From assembly GCA_014804355.1 (NCBI GenBank), contig JAAUZY010000109.1:1-38862 (forward strand): DNA of 38,862 nucleotides, in the 5' to 3' direction. This document shows positions 8,652-16,479 of this stretch, piece by piece. Numbering within the stretch: the first letter of the stretch is position 1; each line of letters begins with the position of its first letter. The notes below the pieces were generated by a model that saw only the letters and a list, made by a program, of their open reading frames with translations, was not told the DNA's origin and made no database searches. The DNA is from Lachnospiraceae bacterium (GTDB lineage: Bacteria > Bacillota > Clostridia > Lachnospirales > Lachnospiraceae). Position numbers and translations under genes: made by a program.

Positions 8652-9764
8652 CTAATTACTCAATCTACCATATCTCCCCACAATCTCCCCCACCGCCTTC
8701 CGATACGCCTCCACGTTATCAATCATCGGCGCATGTCCGGCATTCGGAATCAGATAAAGTTTCTTCTCAGGCGCCTCCAACTCCTCGAAATATTTCATGC
8801 TGATCTCGATCGGCGTCTGGCAATCCTTTTCTCCGAGCACATAGTAGACCGGAACCTGATAGCTGCTGCCTTCTTTTCTTAAGTCAAAAGACATCAGTTC
8901 ACTCATCACCTGCATATTGGTCGTGATACCCGTCACAAAGGGAAGGAGATCCTTCATCCCCATAACCGGCGATCTGCGCCACAGATCAATGACCGTCTTG
9001 CTGAAATCCTGCGCCAGTCCGTATTTCCCCTGCAGGCTCCTGATCTGTCCCATCTTGCGATAGACCTTCATGTCAAAGTAATCCGTAGGGTATTCGCCGA
9101 TCTTTTCCAGCTTCCTGATATCCTTTTTGCTACCGCTTTTATAAATCGTATCTTTTAAAATAGCGTAGCCCGTCCGCTCATTTTCCATAATATTAATGAC
9201 TTGCCCGCAACCGATATAGAAAAGGGTATGCTCGGGGTGTTCCAGCGCAAACATGCTTCCCAGAACGCTTCCCCACGAATGTCCCAGAAGTCCGATCTTG
9301 TTTTTTCCATACGCTTTCTTCAGATACAGCACGATCTCCAGCAAATCACTTTTCAGTGTCTCGGTATCAGGCTTGCTCTTCCGGTTCTTCAGCCATGTTT
9401 TTCCCGCTCCCCTCTGATCGTAATAGACAATATTATAATTGCGCGCCGCATACTCCTCCACAATAAATGCAAAGAAGGTCTCTGACTGCCCGGGACCGCC
9501 GTGAATAAACAATATGACCGGATCTTCCGGTTTTGATTTGTAATGCAAGAGGTAGTGATCGATTCCCGCGAGGGATACATATTCTTCTGTGTAAGCTCTG
9601 TCCGTTTTCATATTCTTCGTCATTCTCCTTTTACTTTTCATCATTTTTTTCGCCAACAATACTCGTGATTTGTCATACTCCCAAGCGTTTTTGCGCAGGC
9701 AGTTTCTTTCCTGCATTAAAAGTGTTATTTCGTTTCCTTCATCTTCGTCAATCAGATTCTTCAC
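8652..9764 (-). CDS. Alpha/beta hydrolase, proline iminopeptidase-like
   Basis: A serine hydrolase of the alpha/beta fold. The oxyanion-hole motif LFIHGGPGQSE, the nucleophile elbow GHSWGS and the C-terminal catalytic His (PNAGHAPM) are all visible, with the acidic residue probably in LGEKDCQTP. These match the S33 peptidase/prolyl aminopeptidase-like group, so it may remove N-terminal residues from peptides or hydrolyse small esters. The start is uncertain: the frame opens with a GTG at 9764 overlapping the TetR stop, while ATGs at 9623 and 9611 fit the usual N-terminus better and have AAAGGAG nearby (1 and 13 nt away, neither ideal). It probably shares a transcript with, and is controlled by, the TetR protein encoded just upstream. 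Confidence 0.88.
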   Translation of the reverse strand: MKNLIDEDEGNEITLLMQERNCLRKNAWEYDKSRVLLAKKMMKSKRRMTKNMKTDRAYTEEYVSLAGIDHYLLHYKSKPEDPVILFIHGGPGQSETFFAFIVEEYAARNYNIVYYDQRGAGKTWLKNRKSKPDTETLKSDLLEIVLYLKKAYGKNKIGLLGHSWGSVLGSMFALEHPEHTLFYIGCGQVINIMENERTGYAILKDTIYKSGSKKDIRKLEKIGEYPTDYFDMKVYRKMGQIRSLQGKYGLAQDFSKTVIDLWRRSPVMGMKDLLPFVTGITTNMQVMSELMSFDLRKEGSSYQVPVYYVLGEKDCQTPIEISMKYFEELEAPEKKLYLIPNAGHAPMIDNVEAYRKAVGEIVGRYGRLSN

Positions 9765-10422
9765 CCATCAGATAATTCGCCGTCTTCGCCAACGTCCCTA
9801 ACAAAATCCGCGGCTGATACAATGCCGTCAGCGGATTTCTCTCATGCCGATAGCAGTTATGCACAATACAGGTCATTTGAATGCCGCCGTATGCCGAAGA
9901 GATAAAGGCCAGCATCTCCTCTACACTTACTCTCGGACGAATCTTACCGCTCAGTCTCTGCTCTTCAAAATACTCCATTGTCCGCATCATCAAATATTCC
10001 ATATTCCCCACCTCGGGAATACTCTTCATGATCTTCTCAATTCGCTGCGGCGCATTCATGGCAAGTACGGATAATTCAAAGTCAATCTTTTCGATTCCCA
10101 TGAGCTCACTGCTCATAAACTCCGCAAGCATATCAAAAAGCCTGTTCGTAATTTCCGTCGGCGGGAGGAGGTCTTTTTGCGCCAGGATCTCATCTATCTT
10201 TCCTTTAATGCTCACCCGCTCACGCATCTGCCGGATCATATCTGCAAAAATATCATCTATATCTTTATAAAACCGATAGATTCCTCCCTGACTGAGTCCG
10301 GTGCGGTCGATGATATCCTGCATGGTAACTGTGCTGACTGTCTTTTGCAGGCATAGCTCATACGCTGCGTCCGTGATCATTTTCTTCTTTTGAATAATGT
10401 ATTCTTCCGTTACTTTTGGCAT
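9748..10422 (-). CDS. TetR/AcrR family transcriptional regulator
   Basis: 224 aa, a normal TetR length. The N-terminal helix-turn-helix (TMQDIIDRTGLSQGGIYRFY, residues about 33-52) is characteristic; the rest is the variable ligand-binding and dimerisation domain. It is a one-component repressor whose ligand cannot be told from sequence. A GGGAGAG lies about 6 nt before the ATG. The gene overlaps the upstream end of the hydrolase frame by 17 nt, so the two likely form an autoregulated operon. A perfect 22-bp palindrome about 140 bp upstream overlaps the predicted -10 box and is the probable operator. Confidence 0.92.
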   Translation of the reverse strand: MPKVTEEYIIQKKKMITDAAYELCLQKTVSTVTMQDIIDRTGLSQGGIYRFYKDIDDIFADMIRQMRERVSIKGKIDEILAQKDLLPPTEITNRLFDMLAEFMSSELMGIEKIDFELSVLAMNAPQRIEKIMKSIPEVGNMEYLMMRTMEYFEEQRLSGKIRPRVSVEEMLAFISSAYGGIQMTCIVHNCYRHERNPLTALYQPRILLGTLAKTANYLMGEESD

Positions 10423-10561
10423 AAGTCTCTCCCATCATATCATTTCCGGTCAATTACATATATTTCGATACTTTAATATGCACAAGCATGAACCACCCCA
10501 CCGCACGCATTGAAGAATTAATCCCGTGAATGGATAAGTCCATAAAATATAACAAGGTATA

Positions 10562-10583
10562 AAAATGAAACTAGTTTCATTTT
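10562..10583. promoter_or_regulatory. Perfect 22-bp palindrome, probable TetR operator
   Basis: The sequence AAAATGAAACT and its exact reverse complement form a perfect 22-bp palindrome centred between 10572 and 10573. It overlaps the -10 box (10584-10579) of the minus-strand promoter of the tetR-hydrolase pair. The length and position are what is expected of a TetR-family operator that represses by occluding RNA polymerase. There is no T tract, so a terminator is unlikely. Confidence 0.75.
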
Positions 10584-10606
10584 AACAGGTTGAGAATAAT
10601 TGTCAA
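10579..10606 (-). promoter_or_regulatory. Promoter of tetR and the hydrolase
   Basis: On the minus strand a consensus -35 TTGACA (10606-10601) and a -10 TAAAAT (10584-10579) are separated by 16 nt. The -10 box overlaps the 22-bp palindrome. The predicted leader to the tetR ATG is about 150 nt and contains no other feature I could recognise. Confidence 0.7.
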
Positions 10607-10657
10607 GAACTTATGTAAGAATAGAAATGTGCTTCACGCACCTTCCTATGAAATTGA

Positions 10658-10684
10658 AAAGGCTCCGGGAATCCCGAAGCCTTT
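10658..10684 (-). terminator. Terminator after the aldo/keto reductase gene
   Basis: A hairpin with 7-bp outer arms AAAGGCT/AGCCTTT and an inner CGGG/CCCG stem closes on a 3-nt loop. It lies about 17 nt past the aldo/keto reductase stop. The T tract is short on both sides, so it may act in either direction. Confidence 0.7.
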
Positions 10685-10700
10685 CATATTTTCTATTATC

Positions 10701-11852
10701 CTAGTATCCGAACACTTCTACGGCCTTCTTCATTCTCGCAACCACTTCAACCCCAAACGGGCAGTTCCGCACACAGCTTTCACAGGCAATACACTCCGAA
10801 GCATGATGCTCCAGCAGCTTATAGTGATCCGCCACCGTCTCCGGCACCTCTCCCTGTGCCAACGCCAGATTCAGATATTTATTGATATCCGCCACGTTAA
10901 TTCCTACGCTGCACGGTGCACAGTGGCCGCAGTACATGCAGTTGCCGTGGAATTTAAACTTTTCCATGCGTGACAGTACCGTGGAATAGTCTCTCTCTTC
11001 TCTGGAAGCTTCCAAATAGGACACTGCCTTCTCTACCTCCGCAATACTGCGGCAGCCTGCCATAACGGATACCACGGCGGGTCTTGTCAGACAGTATTCA
11101 ATACACTGATACTCATTGAACGCCACACCAAAGGGAGATAGTTCCTCATTCAGCATATCGCCGCCGCCAAATGCTTTCATAACATCAATCGCCACATTTT
11201 CCTTCTCGCACAACTCGTAAAGTGCTTTTCTCTCCGGGTCCATACCGATGCGTCCGTCCTGATAATTCTTCGGGTCCCACAGATCGTTACAGTCTTCGCT
11301 GGCCGGCTGCATGTCATAAGCCGCATTTACGGAAAACATCAGCACATCAACTAATCCTGTCTCCACCGCCTTGCGTGCCACAATCGGGTTATGCGAGCTC
11401 ATACCGATGGCGCGGATCGTACCTGCCGCCTTCAGTTCTTTACAATACTCAATGATCTCACCGCCGAACACTTCCTCGAAATCGCTCTCGCCATCCACAT
11501 AGTGAATCATACCGATATCCAGATAATCCGTTCCAAGTCGCTGCAGCTGGTCCTCCAACCCGGCTTTGACCTTAGACAAATCTCTGGTACGCAGATACTG
11601 CCCGTTCTCCCACACGGAACAGATATGCCCCTGAAGAACGATCTGATCCCGTCTGCCTGCGATCGCCGCACCCATGTTATCCCGGAACTCGGGATTCGAG
11701 GTATACATATCAATAAAATTAATTCCCAGTTCCATAGCACGATCGAGCATCGCTTTAAACTCTTCGCTGGATTTTCCTATGAATCCCTCGCAGCCGAGAG
11801 CGATTTCGCTCACCTTCTGTCCGTTGCACCGTTGTAATGTTCTGTATCGCAT
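10701..11852 (-). CDS. Aldo/keto reductase with C-terminal 4Fe-4S clusters
   Basis: 383 aa. An aldo/keto reductase TIM barrel (residues 1 to about 290, with GINFIDMYTSNPEF and RAIGMSSHN) is followed by a ferredoxin-like tail. The tail has two cysteine clusters, CMYCGHCAPC and CIACESCVRNCP, the second being a standard CxxCxxCxxxCP motif. Such fusions are common in anaerobic Firmicutes and probably couple carbonyl reduction to an iron-sulfur electron carrier; the substrate is unknown. The usual AKR catalytic Tyr region reads as DMYTSNPEFRDN, close to family form. An AAGGAGG is 6-8 nt from the ATG. The DUF3781 gene lies 76 nt upstream with no terminator seen between, so co-transcription is likely. 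Confidence 0.92.
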   Translation of the reverse strand: MRYRTLQRCNGQKVSEIALGCEGFIGKSSEEFKAMLDRAMELGINFIDMYTSNPEFRDNMGAAIAGRRDQIVLQGHICSVWENGQYLRTRDLSKVKAGLEDQLQRLGTDYLDIGMIHYVDGESDFEEVFGGEIIEYCKELKAAGTIRAIGMSSHNPIVARKAVETGLVDVLMFSVNAAYDMQPASEDCNDLWDPKNYQDGRIGMDPERKALYELCEKENVAIDVMKAFGGGDMLNEELSPFGVAFNEYQCIEYCLTRPAVVSVMAGCRSIAEVEKAVSYLEASREERDYSTVLSRMEKFKFHGNCMYCGHCAPCSVGINVADINKYLNLALAQGEVPETVADHYKLLEHHASECIACESCVRNCPFGVEVVARMKKAVEVFGY

Positions 11853-11928
11853 ATGCTGCCTCCTTCTAAAATGTATGTATTAAAATACTCTTTGATTATT
11901 ACACAGGTCACTTCTTAATTGTCCGTTG

Positions 11929-12189
11929 TCAATTTCTTTTTATCTTATGCGCCGTAATGATCGTGTAGCTGTACGCATTTACCGTGATCTCGCAGTTATC
12001 AATGATCACATACCAATTTTTCCCACGTCGGCTGATGGACGCATTGGAGTCAGATATTCTGTCGCGGCACCACTCTACGACATCATCTGTGTTCAGGGAA
12101 AGGTTGCGCTTAATTCTTTCAACACCCATTTCCGTGGTATGTAATTGATCTAAATTAACAAGTAAATCGTTTTGCGTACTGTCTGCCAT
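11929..12189 (-). CDS. DUF3781 family small protein
   Basis: 86 aa. The pattern of TTEMGVERIKRNL, a middle WCRDRI and the C-terminal GKNWYVIIDNCEITVNAYSYTI matches DUF3781, a small cytoplasmic family of unknown function common in Firmicutes. An AAGAGGA lies 4-5 nt before the ATG. It sits between the terminator of the F420-ligase-like gene and the aldo/keto reductase gene, and probably leads the transcript of the latter. No regulatory motif was recognised. Confidence 0.85.
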   Translation of the reverse strand: MADSTQNDLLVNLDQLHTTEMGVERIKRNLSLNTDDVVEWCRDRISDSNASISRRGKNWYVIIDNCEITVNAYSYTIITAHKIKRN

Positions 12190-12212
12190 CTTATCCTCTT
12201 ATTACCTCACGC

Positions 12213-12246
12213 AAAAGCCCGCCATGCAAAGGAAACATAGCGGGCT
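12213..12246 (-). terminator. Terminator after the F420-ligase-like gene
   Basis: On the minus strand, arms AGCCCGC (12246-12240) and GCGGGCT (12222-12216) form a 7-bp GC-rich stem followed by TTTT. It lies about 50 nt beyond the stop codon at 12297 and just before DUF3781, so it separates the two genes. Confidence 0.75.
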
Positions 12247-12296
12247 CATACATATGTATGTGTCCTGAATCAATATGTCGTTACACCGATATATAA

Positions 12297-13487
12297 CTAA
12301 CTCACATAATTATCAAAATATCCCTGAATCAAAATTACCGGAGTACCCTTGTCTCCCGAACCGCTTGTCAGATCGCACAGGGAACCGATCAGATCCGTCA
12401 GTCTTCTGGGCGTCGTACCCTGGGATGCCATATCGCCGACCAGATTATCTTTCTTTTCTCTGATACGGTTGGAGATCGCCTCTTTCAGCGCATCACCGGA
12501 CAAGTCTTTGAAGTCATTGTCCGCCAGATATTTTAACTTCACCTCGTTGGGTGTACCCTCTAAGCCGGGCGTGCTGGCAGGAGATACGCAGGGGTCAGCA
12601 AGCTCCCAGATTTTCCCAACCGGATCTTTGAACGCGCCGTCGCCGTATACCATAACTTCTACGTGCTTGCCGGTTCTGTTCAGGATCTCTTTCTGAATAT
12701 CCAGCACCAGATCAGTACACTCTCTCGGGAACAGCTTGATCGTATCTTCCGTAGACTTATTGGAGCCAAGCAGTCCGTATTTCTCATTGCAGCCGCTGCC
12801 GTTTACGGACGATGTAAGGATATCATCCATTCCCATTACTACCTCTGCGCCTGCCGCTTTCAGCAGTCTCTTCGTGCGGGCTCTCGTGTGAATGTCGCAG
12901 TTTAATACTTTCTTCGTATAAGGAAGAATGCTGCGACAGTCGTTGGCGAAGATAATCTCCACGTCAGCGCCCGCTTCCCGGATCAGATCTCCGTAATAAG
13001 CTACATAGTCCACTCCCGTAAAAGGATGTTTGTTCTCTCCGAAAAGTTCGCGGTATTTCTCCAATGTCAGCACATCGCTGTAAGGATTGATCCCCGCCTC
13101 ATCAAGCTGGTCTAAAGAGACAAGCTCATTTCCCACCTCATCGCTGGGATAGCTGAGCATCAACACAACTTTCTTCGCGCCCTTCGCGATTCCTCTTAAG
13201 CAGATCGCGAAACGGTTTCTGGACAGAATCGGGAAAATAACGCCGATCGTCTCCCCGCCGAGTTTCTCTCTCACATCCTGCGCAATCGCATCCACCGATG
13301 CATAGTTGCCTTGAGATCTCGCCACGACAGATTCCGTCACCGCAATCACGTCTCTGTCGCGGAGTTCGAAGCCTTCCGACTCAGCCGCTTCCAAAACGCT
13401 GTCCACAACGATCTTAGACAGGTTATCGCCCTCTCTGATAATCGGACAGCGTATACCCCTTGATACAGTTCCTACTTTTCTTTCCAT
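12297..13487 (-). CDS. F420-0:gamma-glutamyl ligase-like protein
   Basis: 396 aa, matching the F420_ligase (CofE-like) family. The N-terminal GIRCPIIREGDNLSKIVVD and DRDVIAVTESVVARSQGNY correspond to the nucleotide- and metal-binding start of CofE, and VYGDGAFKDPVGKIWELADP is the conserved late motif. CofE adds glutamates to coenzyme F420, but the organism suggested by this window would not be expected to make F420 and no other F420 genes are present. It is therefore more likely an amide ligase acting on another substrate. The protein is longer than archaeal CofE (about 250 aa), which fits the clostridial subfamily. A GAAGGG lies 7 nt before the ATG. It ends in its own terminator, so it seems monocistronic. 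Confidence 0.85.
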   Translation of the reverse strand: MERKVGTVSRGIRCPIIREGDNLSKIVVDSVLEAAESEGFELRDRDVIAVTESVVARSQGNYASVDAIAQDVREKLGGETIGVIFPILSRNRFAICLRGIAKGAKKVVLMLSYPSDEVGNELVSLDQLDEAGINPYSDVLTLEKYRELFGENKHPFTGVDYVAYYGDLIREAGADVEIIFANDCRSILPYTKKVLNCDIHTRARTKRLLKAAGAEVVMGMDDILTSSVNGSGCNEKYGLLGSNKSTEDTIKLFPRECTDLVLDIQKEILNRTGKHVEVMVYGDGAFKDPVGKIWELADPCVSPASTPGLEGTPNEVKLKYLADNDFKDLSGDALKEAISNRIREKKDNLVGDMASQGTTPRRLTDLIGSLCDLTSGSGDKGTPVILIQGYFDNYVS

Positions 13488-13687
13488 GTATTATCCCTTC
13501 TCTCTTTCTATAATTAGCCATCAATGAAGCTTTCTTACCACGGAAATCATAACGCCTCTGCCTATTTCCCCGCCATAACTTCATTCTTAAAACACGTCCT
13601 CTTATATTCTGCCAAAAAAAGGACAAAAAAGCAACAATTTCGTGTAACAAATACGTTCAAAGATAAATCTATACTCTGAACCTTACA

Positions 13688-15277
13688 TCACATCTCCACC
13701 ACCCGCGTAGCGATCTTCTCCCGGAATCTCACATCATGCTCCACGACGAGCATGGTAGGCTGGTACGTGAGGAGCAAATCTTCGATCTGCATTCTGGAGA
13801 AAATATCAATATAATTAAGCGGTTCATCCCAAATATACAGATGTGCCTGTTTCAGCAGACTCGCCGCGATCAGCACTTTTTTCTTCTGCCCTTCGGAATA
13901 ATCTTCCATATTCTTGGCAAACTGCACCCGCTCCAAGTCAAGCTGCCTTAAGATCGCAAGGAAAAGGCTCTCATCCAGATTATTCTGTCTGCTGTACTCC
14001 TTAAGACTCCCGTGCAGATACGAAGTGTCCTGATTAATATAAGACACGATAAGTCCGGAAGCTGTAGTCAGTGTCCCGGATTCCCGCATTGTACTCACTT
14101 TGACTGCGCGCCGCTCATCCGCACAGCGTGCAAGAATTGCCTTAATCAGGCTGGACTTTCCACAACCGTTCTCTCCGTGGAGGAAGACCCGCTCTCCGCG
14201 CCGCAGCTCAAAATTAAAGTCCTGAAAAATCTCGGTACAGTTCTCACTGCCGGTGCTTTCCTTCTCTACACTCATCTCCGATGAATTCGGCGGCGTACAA
14301 TACGCAATCCCGTAATCTCTCGCGGCAATCAGCACTTCCTTATGGTGGCGCATCGGCATGAGTTTCAAATCTACAGGACGCTCGATGTCCTGCAGAAGTC
14401 CTTCCTTCTGCTCGATTTCGTCCGCGATGCGCTTCTCCATCTGCATTCTTCTGCTCTGCATTTTCTTCGTCTTCGCACCGATATAGGAACGCGTGCTTAT
14501 GCTTCTGTCGTTCTCCTTCACCGGATCAAAGCCGATTTTTGTTCTCTCACTTTTATCCGCCCACTCATGGGTTCTCTCCGCCGCTTTATTCAGTCTTCTG
14601 ATTTCTTTCTTGTGCTTCTCATTCTCCGCTTCATGGAACGCATCCATACGGTTCTTATTCTCCCACCATGATGAGAAATTTCCGCTCTGCACCTCTATGG
14701 TACAGCGGTTTAATACCAGCACATGATCAATACATGCGTCCAGCAGATCACGATCATGCGACACCAGAATAAATCCCTTCTTCTGCTGCAGGTACGCCTT
14801 CACCACCTCCCGCGACTCCTGGTCCAAATGATTCGTCGGCTCATCGATAAGAAGGAAATCATTTTCTCCCGAAAACAAAACTGCCAGCATTACCTTCGTG
14901 CGTTCCCCGTGGCTGAGTGTCCGGAACGGTCTGTAGAGCACATCCGCCTCGAGGTGAAGTTTCTCCAGCTCGCAAATGATCCGCCAGAGTTCACAGTCCG
15001 TCTTCCACTCTTCCATAAAATCCGTACAGCATTGTTCTTTCTGCTGCTCTGTGACCTGATAGGGAAAATAGTCAAACACCGTCGATGTGCTGATATGCCC
15101 CTGATACTCCTTCTGTTTTCCCATTAAAAGGTTTAAAAACGTGGTCTTACCTTTGCCGTTTCTCCCGATAAAACCTAACTTCCAGTCCGTGTCGATCATA
15201 AAAGATACATTTTCAAATATATTGTCAAAGCTGCCTTCATAACAGAAGGTGAGATTTGATACGCTGATTTGTGCCAT
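13688..15277 (-). CDS. ABC-F ribosome-protection ATPase (Lsa/Vga-like)
   Basis: 529 aa with two ABC ATPase domains and no membrane segments, as in ABC-F proteins. Domain 1 has Walker A GRNGKGKTT (residues 38-46), signature LSHGERTK and Walker B DEPTNHLD; domain 2 has GENGCGKSS, YSEGQKKK and the variant WDEPLNYID. That last motif is typical of the antibiotic-resistance group (Lsa, Vga, Msr-like) rather than of the EttA/Uup housekeeping group. The charged interdomain linker (residues about 215-305) would reach the peptidyl-transferase centre. Such proteins displace lincosamides, streptogramin A and pleuromutilins; actual resistance cannot be read from sequence. A CGGAGG precedes the ATG by 9-10 nt, and the long leader suggests drug-responsive attenuation. 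Confidence 0.9.
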   Translation of the reverse strand: MAQISVSNLTFCYEGSFDNIFENVSFMIDTDWKLGFIGRNGKGKTTFLNLLMGKQKEYQGHISTSTVFDYFPYQVTEQQKEQCCTDFMEEWKTDCELWRIICELEKLHLEADVLYRPFRTLSHGERTKVMLAVLFSGENDFLLIDEPTNHLDQESREVVKAYLQQKKGFILVSHDRDLLDACIDHVLVLNRCTIEVQSGNFSSWWENKNRMDAFHEAENEKHKKEIRRLNKAAERTHEWADKSERTKIGFDPVKENDRSISTRSYIGAKTKKMQSRRMQMEKRIADEIEQKEGLLQDIERPVDLKLMPMRHHKEVLIAARDYGIAYCTPPNSSEMSVEKESTGSENCTEIFQDFNFELRRGERVFLHGENGCGKSSLIKAILARCADERRAVKVSTMRESGTLTTASGLIVSYINQDTSYLHGSLKEYSRQNNLDESLFLAILRQLDLERVQFAKNMEDYSEGQKKKVLIAASLLKQAHLYIWDEPLNYIDIFSRMQIEDLLLTYQPTMLVVEHDVRFREKIATRVVEM

Positions 15278-15300
15278 GATGTTTTAACCTCCGTTTCTTC

Positions 15301-15414
15301 TTACAACTTCTCCAGCAGAAGCAGACTCAGAAGACTGTATCTTCGACTCTGCTTCTGCGCGCAAAGAAAAAGAATCATCTGTTGCCAAATGATTCCGGAT
15401 GGTTTCTGTTTCAT
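15301..15414 (-). CDS. Possible 37-aa leader ORF upstream of the ABC-F gene
   Basis: An ATG at 15414 opens a 37-codon frame ending 23 nt before the ABC-F start. It begins MKQKPSGIIW and ends in a Leu-rich stretch (SLLSLLLLEKL). It spans the terminator hairpin and the following GCAGAAGCAGA hairpin, so translating ribosomes would disrupt both. No convincing ribosome binding site precedes it, which is the main argument against it. It may be a regulatory leader peptide rather than a functional protein. Confidence 0.35.
   Translation of the reverse strand: MKQKPSGIIWQQMILFLCAQKQSRRYSLLSLLLLEKL
15315..15358 (-). promoter_or_regulatory. Large hairpin just upstream of the ABC-F ribosome binding site
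   Basis: Perfect 11-bp arms GCAGAAGCAGA (15315-15325) and TCTGCTTCTGC (15348-15358) close an imperfect inner stem (GAAGA/TCTTC). There is no T tract on the minus strand, so it is not a terminator. It lies about 40 nt before the ABC-F start and could act as an anti-terminator partner or limit access to the leader. Confidence 0.6.
15362..15395 (-). terminator. Candidate attenuator terminator in the ABC-F leader
   Basis: On the minus strand, 7-bp arms GAATCAT/ATGATTC (15395-15389 and 15378-15372) with a 10-nt loop are followed by TTTTTCTTT. It is inside the transcript, roughly 215 nt after the predicted start and 85 nt before the ABC-F ATG. It is therefore positioned to stop transcription before the gene unless disrupted. 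The stem is AT-rich and moderately weak. Confidence 0.6.
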
Positions 15415-15430
15415 AAACACTGTCTATTGT

Positions 15431-15480
15431 TTGATTAAGCGCATCACAAAACAGCTTTGAAGTCTTGTCGGCTTAATCAA
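15431..15480 (-). promoter_or_regulatory. 10-bp inverted repeat in the ABC-F leader
   Basis: Perfect arms TTGATTAAGC (15431-15440) and GCTTAATCAA (15471-15480) flank a 30-nt loop. It lies upstream of the candidate terminator in the leader. A 28-codon frame (ATG at 15563) ends in a TGA within the first-transcribed arm (15479-15477), so a ribosome stopping there would cover it. Confidence 0.5.
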
Positions 15481-15577
15481 TTTTTATCTATTAATAAAAG
15501 ACACAAATAAAGAGCGGTTATGAAAATGAGAAACATAATCCACTTTTGGCAACAATATTTCATGTTTCAAAAGTCGA

Positions 15578-15589
15578 TTACTGCCTCAT
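15578..15589 (-). other. Candidate three-codon upstream ORF (MRQ-stop)
   Basis: ATG AGG CAG TAA on the minus strand lies about 22 nt after the predicted transcription start, with a GGAAGGGG about 7 nt before it. It is the first translatable frame of the ABC-F leader and the only one with a reasonable ribosome binding site. Very short upstream ORFs take part in attenuation of other ABC-F genes; the role here is inference. Confidence 0.4.
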
Positions 15590-15618
15590 CTTTCCACCCC
15601 TTCCGCTCGTGATAATTC

Positions 15619-15648
15619 ATTATAGGTTCCTGATTCGGGATTTGTCAA
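15619..15648 (-). promoter_or_regulatory. Consensus promoter of the ABC-F gene
   Basis: On the minus strand, TTGACA (15648-15643) and TATAAT (15624-15619), both perfect, are 18 nt apart. The start predicted near 15611 gives an untranslated leader of about 330 nt before the ABC-F ATG. A promoter this strong with such a long leader fits control after initiation. Confidence 0.8.
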
Positions 15649-15675
15649 CCGCTTTTATTAAATATATCATACAGC

Positions 15676-15704
15676 TTGGACACAGAATTTTCTCAATTTA
15701 TACA
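15676..15704 (+). promoter_or_regulatory. Promoter of the VTC/DUF4956 pair
   Basis: TTGGAC and TATACA are separated by 17 nt on the plus strand, about 60 nt before the start of the VTC-domain gene. It is divergent from the ABC-F promoter and the two -35 boxes are about 27 bp apart. Confidence 0.5.
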
Positions 15705-15766
15705 TATTTTTTCCTTAAATTGCCTGTACAATCTTAAACATAAACATAGAAGAAAGGAGACACCCC

Positions 15767-16438
15767 TTGACTTACCGCCATGAATGGAAACACGAAATCA
15801 CACTTTTCGATGTGATCACACTGCGGCAACGGCTGCGGGCAGTAACACGACCGGACGTACACGCCATCGACGGACGCTACATGATTCGAAGCCTGTACTT
15901 CGACAATCTGTCGGACAAGGCTCTGCGGGAGAAGCTGGACGGTATAAGCCGGCGCGAGAAATTCCGCATCCGCTACTACAACCGTGATCCTTCCCTGATT
16001 CATCTGGAAAAAAAGAGCAAACTTGACGGGCTGGGCACCAAAGAGTCCGCCGTCTTAACAGCAGAAGAAGCGCAGGCAATCGTAGACGGTAACTGCGAGT
16101 GGATGTCCGAGAGTAAAGAGCCCCTTGTGAAAGAGCTGCATGACAAAATGTATTTCCAGCAGCTACGCCCTAAGACAATCGTGGATTACATTAGAGAACC
16201 GTTTATTTTTCCCGCAGGCAATGTCCGCGTCACGATCGATTATGATATTCGGACCGGTCTGCGGTGTACGGATTTTCTGAACCCTGACTGTATCACGATC
16301 CCTGCGGGCAATGCCCCAATTATTCTGGAAGTAAAATGGGATGATTATCTGCCGGATCTGATTCGGGATATCGTGCAGCTCGACGGATGCCGCACACAGG
16401 CCTTTTCCAAATATGCGGCATGTCGAATTTACGGTTGA
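15767..16438 (+). CDS. VTC-domain protein (polyphosphate polymerase-like)
   Basis: 223 aa. The basic and acidic motifs of the VTC catalytic domain are in order: YRHEWKHEI at the N-terminus, SLYFDN (about 42-47), KFRIRYYNRD (about 65-74), HLEKKSK, then RVTIDYDIRTG, ILEVKWD and the C-terminal FSKYAACR. In yeast VTC4 this tunnel domain makes polyphosphate from ATP; bacterial single-domain forms are thought to bind or make polyphosphate or related polymers. The start is a TTG at 15767 preceded by AGAAAGGAG with 7-8 nt spacing; no in-frame ATG would keep the conserved N-terminal motif. The DUF4956 gene follows after 41 nt, a very common pairing. The usual third partner, a CotH-like kinase, is not nearby. 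Confidence 0.9.
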   Translation: MTYRHEWKHEITLFDVITLRQRLRAVTRPDVHAIDGRYMIRSLYFDNLSDKALREKLDGISRREKFRIRYYNRDPSLIHLEKKSKLDGLGTKESAVLTAEEAQAIVDGNCEWMSESKEPLVKELHDKMYFQQLRPKTIVDYIREPFIFPAGNVRVTIDYDIRTGLRCTDFLNPDCITIPAGNAPIILEVKWDDYLPDLIRDIVQLDGCRTQAFSKYAACRIYG

Positions 16439-16479
16439 CCTGACATAACAAACTATTTTATTGTAATGGAGAAAACACT

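Noticed and set aside
13600-13687. Possible terminator after the ABC-F gene
   Set aside because: Only a weak GTTCA/TGAAC pairing with a long loop was seen, some distance from the T-rich stretch.
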